DNA of 64,000 nt from Salinadaptatus halalkaliphilus (GTDB lineage: Archaea > Halobacteriota > Halobacteria > Halobacteriales > Natrialbaceae). Below, in pieces: positions 61,325 to 64,000 of this stretch. Position numbers and translations under genes: made by a program. The notes below the pieces were generated by a model that was not told the DNA's origin, did not search any database, and saw only the letters and a program-made list of their open reading frames with translations. The stretch spans positions 1 through 64,000 of the forward strand of contig NZ_RBZW01000066.1 in NCBI RefSeq assembly GCF_006543045.1, given 5' to 3'. Position 1 is the first letter of the stretch, and each line of letters opens with the position of its first letter.

Positions 61325-63312
61325 CGGCGCCCACGCTCCTGGAATCTGGCGAGCACTTCCTCGAGCGACTCGTCGCGCTGCCAGTCGACGACGGGAACGT
61401 CGGCTCGTCGGAGGTCAACACAACGAACGCGACGAGCGACTCCCGCGAGTTGCTGGCCGGCGGTTCGATCGGTCGTCGGATCCGGGCTGACGACAGTAAC
61501 GGGGTGGTCTCGCGCCTCGAGTCGCCGAGCGACCGTGACCGACGCCGGGTCACACAGCGGCGACAAGAAGACGATCTGGATTCGGTCGTCCAGTCGTCGC
61601 CGTATCGTTTTCAGTTGGGGTCGCCAGGAACCGGCAGTATCTGGCGGAGCCGGATCGAACTGGGGGTGGCTCCCGAGACGCTCTTGAATCCGCACCGCGT
61701 GGTCGCGTCCCGTCGTCGGGGCGAGCCAACAGAGGTCGGTATCGCGACCGCGAGTCCCGTCGCGGGTCGTCGGACCGAGCGCGGCGAGGCCAACGGTGTC
61801 GCCGGTCTCGAGTAGGGTCGCTGCGATTCGACCGGCGGCATCGACCGATCGATCCACGGCGTGAGTCGCGTCGGGCTCCGGTGCGAGGTATGCCTCCGTC
61901 CGGGCGTCGACGAGGACCAGTACCCGTGCCGACCGTTCCTCGTGAAACTCGAGGGTCGCGAGCTCGCCGGTTTTCGCCCGCCGGTTCCAGTCGATACGCG
62001 CGAGCGGATCGGCGGGCCGATACTCTCGGACGGAGTGAAACGTGGTCCCGGCGCCGGCGACATCCGTCGAGCGCCGGCCGGCGCGGGCAGTCGCGGCCGA
62101 CCGCAGTGCGAGGCGAACTCCGAGGGGCTCGAGCGCGGGTTCACAGACGACCGTCGTGTCGCTTTCTATGACGTACTCGTGCTCGCTCGACCGGGAGAGG
62201 TCGCGGACGACCGCGAAAACGGGGTCGAACTCGTGGCGACCGCGCCCGACCGCAACCGTGTACTCGAGCGTGACTGATTCGCCAGGGCGAAGCGCAGTGC
62301 CGAGGCGGCTGGAGCCCTCGGTGACGGCGAGTCCAGGTGGGACGCCGTCGACGAGACGGAGGTCGGGCACGAAACCGTCGCCGTCGTTCGTGATCGTCAG
62401 CGCGACGTCGATCTCGTCGCCGGGGTCGGGGTCTGCGTCGCTCAGTTCGCGCTCGAGTGAGAGTTCGAGTGTCGGTGGCTCGAGCGATCGGGCGAAGCCG
62501 GCGTAACCGATACCGACGACGCCCGCGAGTGCGACGGGCGGCGATTGGGCTATCGCACCGATGCCGACCGCACACAGCGCGACGACGCCGATCCCGGTCC
62601 AGTGGCCCGTCGATCGTCTGGCACGTAATTCGATGCCGGAGACCGCTCGATCCGCCGTTCGCTGTGGCGAGGACCGGTTCGAACGGTCGGGCTCGGCGGC
62701 TCGGCTCGTCGAGAACTGGCCGTACTCGGGTACCGATACGTTCGAATCGCTATCGATGGCACGCGACGAGGGAATCGCAGCGATCGCACCAGCGGTATGA
62801 CAGACGGCCGTTCGAAACCCCTGTTCACGGCCGACAATCGAGAGGAGTCGATCCCGAAGATCTCGAGGTGGTGGCTCGACCGACTCCGAGAGGTACGCGG
62901 CCGCGACCTGGTCGTCGGTCCAGGTCCCGTCCTCGATAGCACCCTCTGCAGCCGTCGTCGAGACGCCCTCGAAGCGGGTGAGCGCAGCGATCGCGGCTGT
63001 CCGGAGCCCGTGCTCGATGCGCCGACTCGAGGCGGTGAGTCCGATCCGCGACGTGCGAAACGAATCGAGAGCGTCCGAGAGCGAGTCGCCCGGGACCGGA
63101 ACCGTCGTTCGACGCTCCGGTGCCGGCGGTCGGCCCAGCGACCGACTGCCGCGGCGAGCGCTCATCGCCGACAGCGCGATCAGGAGGAGACAGGCGCCGG
63201 CGAGCGTGATCGTTTCCGGATTCAACCCGAGCGACCAGTCCCAGACCGCGATGCCGACGGCGCCGACGAGGGCGACGATGCCGAGACCGAGAGCGAGGCG
63301 CCAGCGGTTCAT
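61321..63312 (-). CDS. DUF58 protein with N-terminal membrane-linked extension
   Basis: 663 aa. The N-terminal 190 residues have two membrane helices (ALGLGIVALVGAVGIAVWDW, ITLAGACLLLIALSAM) and a helical soluble part (RIEHGLRTAAIAALTRFEGV), which in other haloarchaea I believe is a separate gene (DUF7269-like). Residues 235-663 are the DUF58 unit: two helices, a CARDB-like beta-domain, and VREYRPADPLARIDWNRRAKTG with a vWA-like VLVLVDART. It is part of a set found with MoxR ATPases, of uncertain role in surface or protein assembly. Confidence 0.8.
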   Translation of the reverse strand: MNRWRLALGLGIVALVGAVGIAVWDWSLGLNPETITLAGACLLLIALSAMSARRGSRSLGRPPAPERRTTVPVPGDSLSDALDSFRTSRIGLTASSRRIEHGLRTAAIAALTRFEGVSTTAAEGAIEDGTWTDDQVAAAYLSESVEPPPRDLRDRLLSIVGREQGFRTAVCHTAGAIAAIPSSRAIDSDSNVSVPEYGQFSTSRAAEPDRSNRSSPQRTADRAVSGIELRARRSTGHWTGIGVVALCAVGIGAIAQSPPVALAGVVGIGYAGFARSLEPPTLELSLERELSDADPDPGDEIDVALTITNDGDGFVPDLRLVDGVPPGLAVTEGSSRLGTALRPGESVTLEYTVAVGRGRHEFDPVFAVVRDLSRSSEHEYVIESDTTVVCEPALEPLGVRLALRSAATARAGRRSTDVAGAGTTFHSVREYRPADPLARIDWNRRAKTGELATLEFHEERSARVLVLVDARTEAYLAPEPDATHAVDRSVDAAGRIAATLLETGDTVGLAALGPTTRDGTRGRDTDLCWLAPTTGRDHAVRIQERLGSHPQFDPAPPDTAGSWRPQLKTIRRRLDDRIQIVFLSPLCDPASVTVARRLEARDHPVTVVSPDPTTDRTAGQQLAGVARRVRCVDLRRADVPVVDWQRDESLEEVLARFQERGRR

Positions 63313-64000
63313 CGCACTCGGTCCTCCGTACTGGCTCGGTCCCCTCTGTCGTCTCGACCCGTCGTTTCCTTGCTCTGCCAGTCCCGATCGGCGTCGGCCG
63401 CCTCGATCCGCCGGAAGACGGCCGACGCGCGCCGTTCCATTTCCGGCGTCGTCTCGAGGTCACCGTATCGGGCGTCCTCGAACAGCCGAGTGAGCGCCTC
63501 GACATCGTCGTGGTCGAGGCCGGCCGCGACCGCCGCGTCGGCGAACTCCCGCGGGGTCGTCGAGGCCGGTCGGTCGACCGACAGCAGCGCCGTCATCTCG
63601 CGCCAGGCGCGGTAGACCTCGTTGTCGACGTCGGTGCCGTCCTCGAGCCGGTCGGCGGCGTTCCCCGCCGCCGTCGCGACCGCCGCGACGTCCGAATCGG
63701 TCGTGACGGATTCTGGCGAGTCCGGGTCGTCGTCGATCGCCGACGCGCCGTCGCGACCGCGGGTGAACAACACGCCACCGACGAAGATCGCCGCGATCAG
63801 GGCGAGTCCGATCAGCAGCGGACTGACCGATATCGGCGTCGTCTCGGTGCCGTCGCTACCGGAACTCCCTCCCTCGCCGAGGATTCCTTCGGGGCCGGGC
63901 GACAGCGGCTGCGTGTCGGCGATCGGTGGGAGGAACTCGACGATCGCTGCGACGAGGACCGTCGCGAGCAGGCAGACGGCGATCAGTTTGACGGCCCGGC
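63309..64000 (-). CDS. DUF4129-domain membrane protein (5' partial at window end)
   Basis: The frame is open to the window edge. Visible is a hydrophobic helix (KLIAVCLLATVLVAAIVEFL), a Gly/Ser/Thr loop, a second helix (LLIGLALIAAIFVGGVLFT) and a soluble C-terminal domain with YRAWREMTALLSVDRPAST and TPREFADAAVAAGLD, the DUF4129 motif that usually follows transglutaminase cores. It overlaps the DUF58 gene by four bases. The true start lies near or beyond the edge. Confidence 0.75.
   Translation of the reverse strand, partial: RAVKLIAVCLLATVLVAAIVEFLPPIADTQPLSPGPEGILGEGGSSGSDGTETTPISVSPLLIGLALIAAIFVGGVLFTRGRDGASAIDDDPDSPESVTTDSDVAAVATAAGNAADRLEDGTDVDNEVYRAWREMTALLSVDRPASTTPREFADAAVAAGLDHDDVEALTRLFEDARYGDLETTPEMERRASAVFRRIEAADADRDWQSKETTGRDDRGDRASTEDRVR

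Overview
The window is a stretch of haloarchaeal chromosome (class Halobacteria; the family Natrialbaceae is my inference). Supporting signs are the high GC content, the very acidic proteins, Tat/lipobox leaders of the form RRxFLxxx...AGC, leaderless-looking starts, a two-subunit glycine decarboxylase P-protein, DNA gyrase, an F420-dependent oxidoreductase, an ADP-forming acyl-CoA synthetase and many families seen mainly in haloarchaea. No provirus or large island is visible. Mobile DNA is limited to a broken IS200/IS605-type tnpB element, solo element ends and several families of palindromic mini-elements.

Layout. 0-5.6 kb: end of an acyl-CoA dehydrogenase, an acyltransferase, a type-II NADH dehydrogenase-like flavoprotein, arginase, then a DtxR-type metal regulator and a ZIP transporter that share palindromic operators. 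5.7-10.8 kb: a winged-helix regulator and gyrB-gyrA. 11-16.2 kb: membrane proteins, a large CPA2 antiporter, a membrane-anchored HNH protein, a decayed Zn-alcohol dehydrogenase and small zinc proteins. 16.3-20.5 kb: gcvPA-gcvPB and an AI-2E-type transporter. 20.6-23.9 kb: a CcoI/FixI-like copper ATPase with a SafE/TauE-like partner. 24-27.4 kb: F420 oxidoreductase, a lipoprotein and two HTH regulators. 27.4-29.7 kb: tRNA-Lys, an RCK-DHH fusion and a PRC-barrel protein. 29.8-33.1 kb: the phosphotransacetylase-like/acetyl-CoA synthetase operon. 33.2-37.6 kb: a zinc ABC importer plus a His-rich lipoprotein whose repeated domain also sits inside the importer's binding protein. 38-41.8 kb: ybaK, a GIDE-like membrane protein, gcvT-gcvH. 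42-48.9 kb: aldehyde dehydrogenase, subtilase, NYN protein, SDR, DUF302, blue-copper protein. 49.1-50.7 kb: broken tnpB element. 50.8-59.4 kb: small zinc protein, rtcB, and two ABC-2 export systems. 59.5-64 kb: moaA and a DUF58/DUF4129 cluster running off the end.

How genes work together. Metal homeostasis is prominent: DtxR-ZIP, ZnuABC with its His-rich helper, the copper ATPase pair and a blue-copper protein. One-carbon and amino-acid metabolism are represented by the full glycine cleavage set (split between two loci 21 kb apart) and arginase.

The most unusual structure is a family of about 86-bp hairpins whose ends read TGATACGG inward. They lie in intergenic spaces. At five sites the TGA of the hairpin end is the stop codon of the flanking recognised gene, and at one the other end supplies the only ATG for the next gene. 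Other points are the zinc-domain sharing, the nested insertion in tnpB, solo IS ends, and a leader ORF in front of the ZIP gene.
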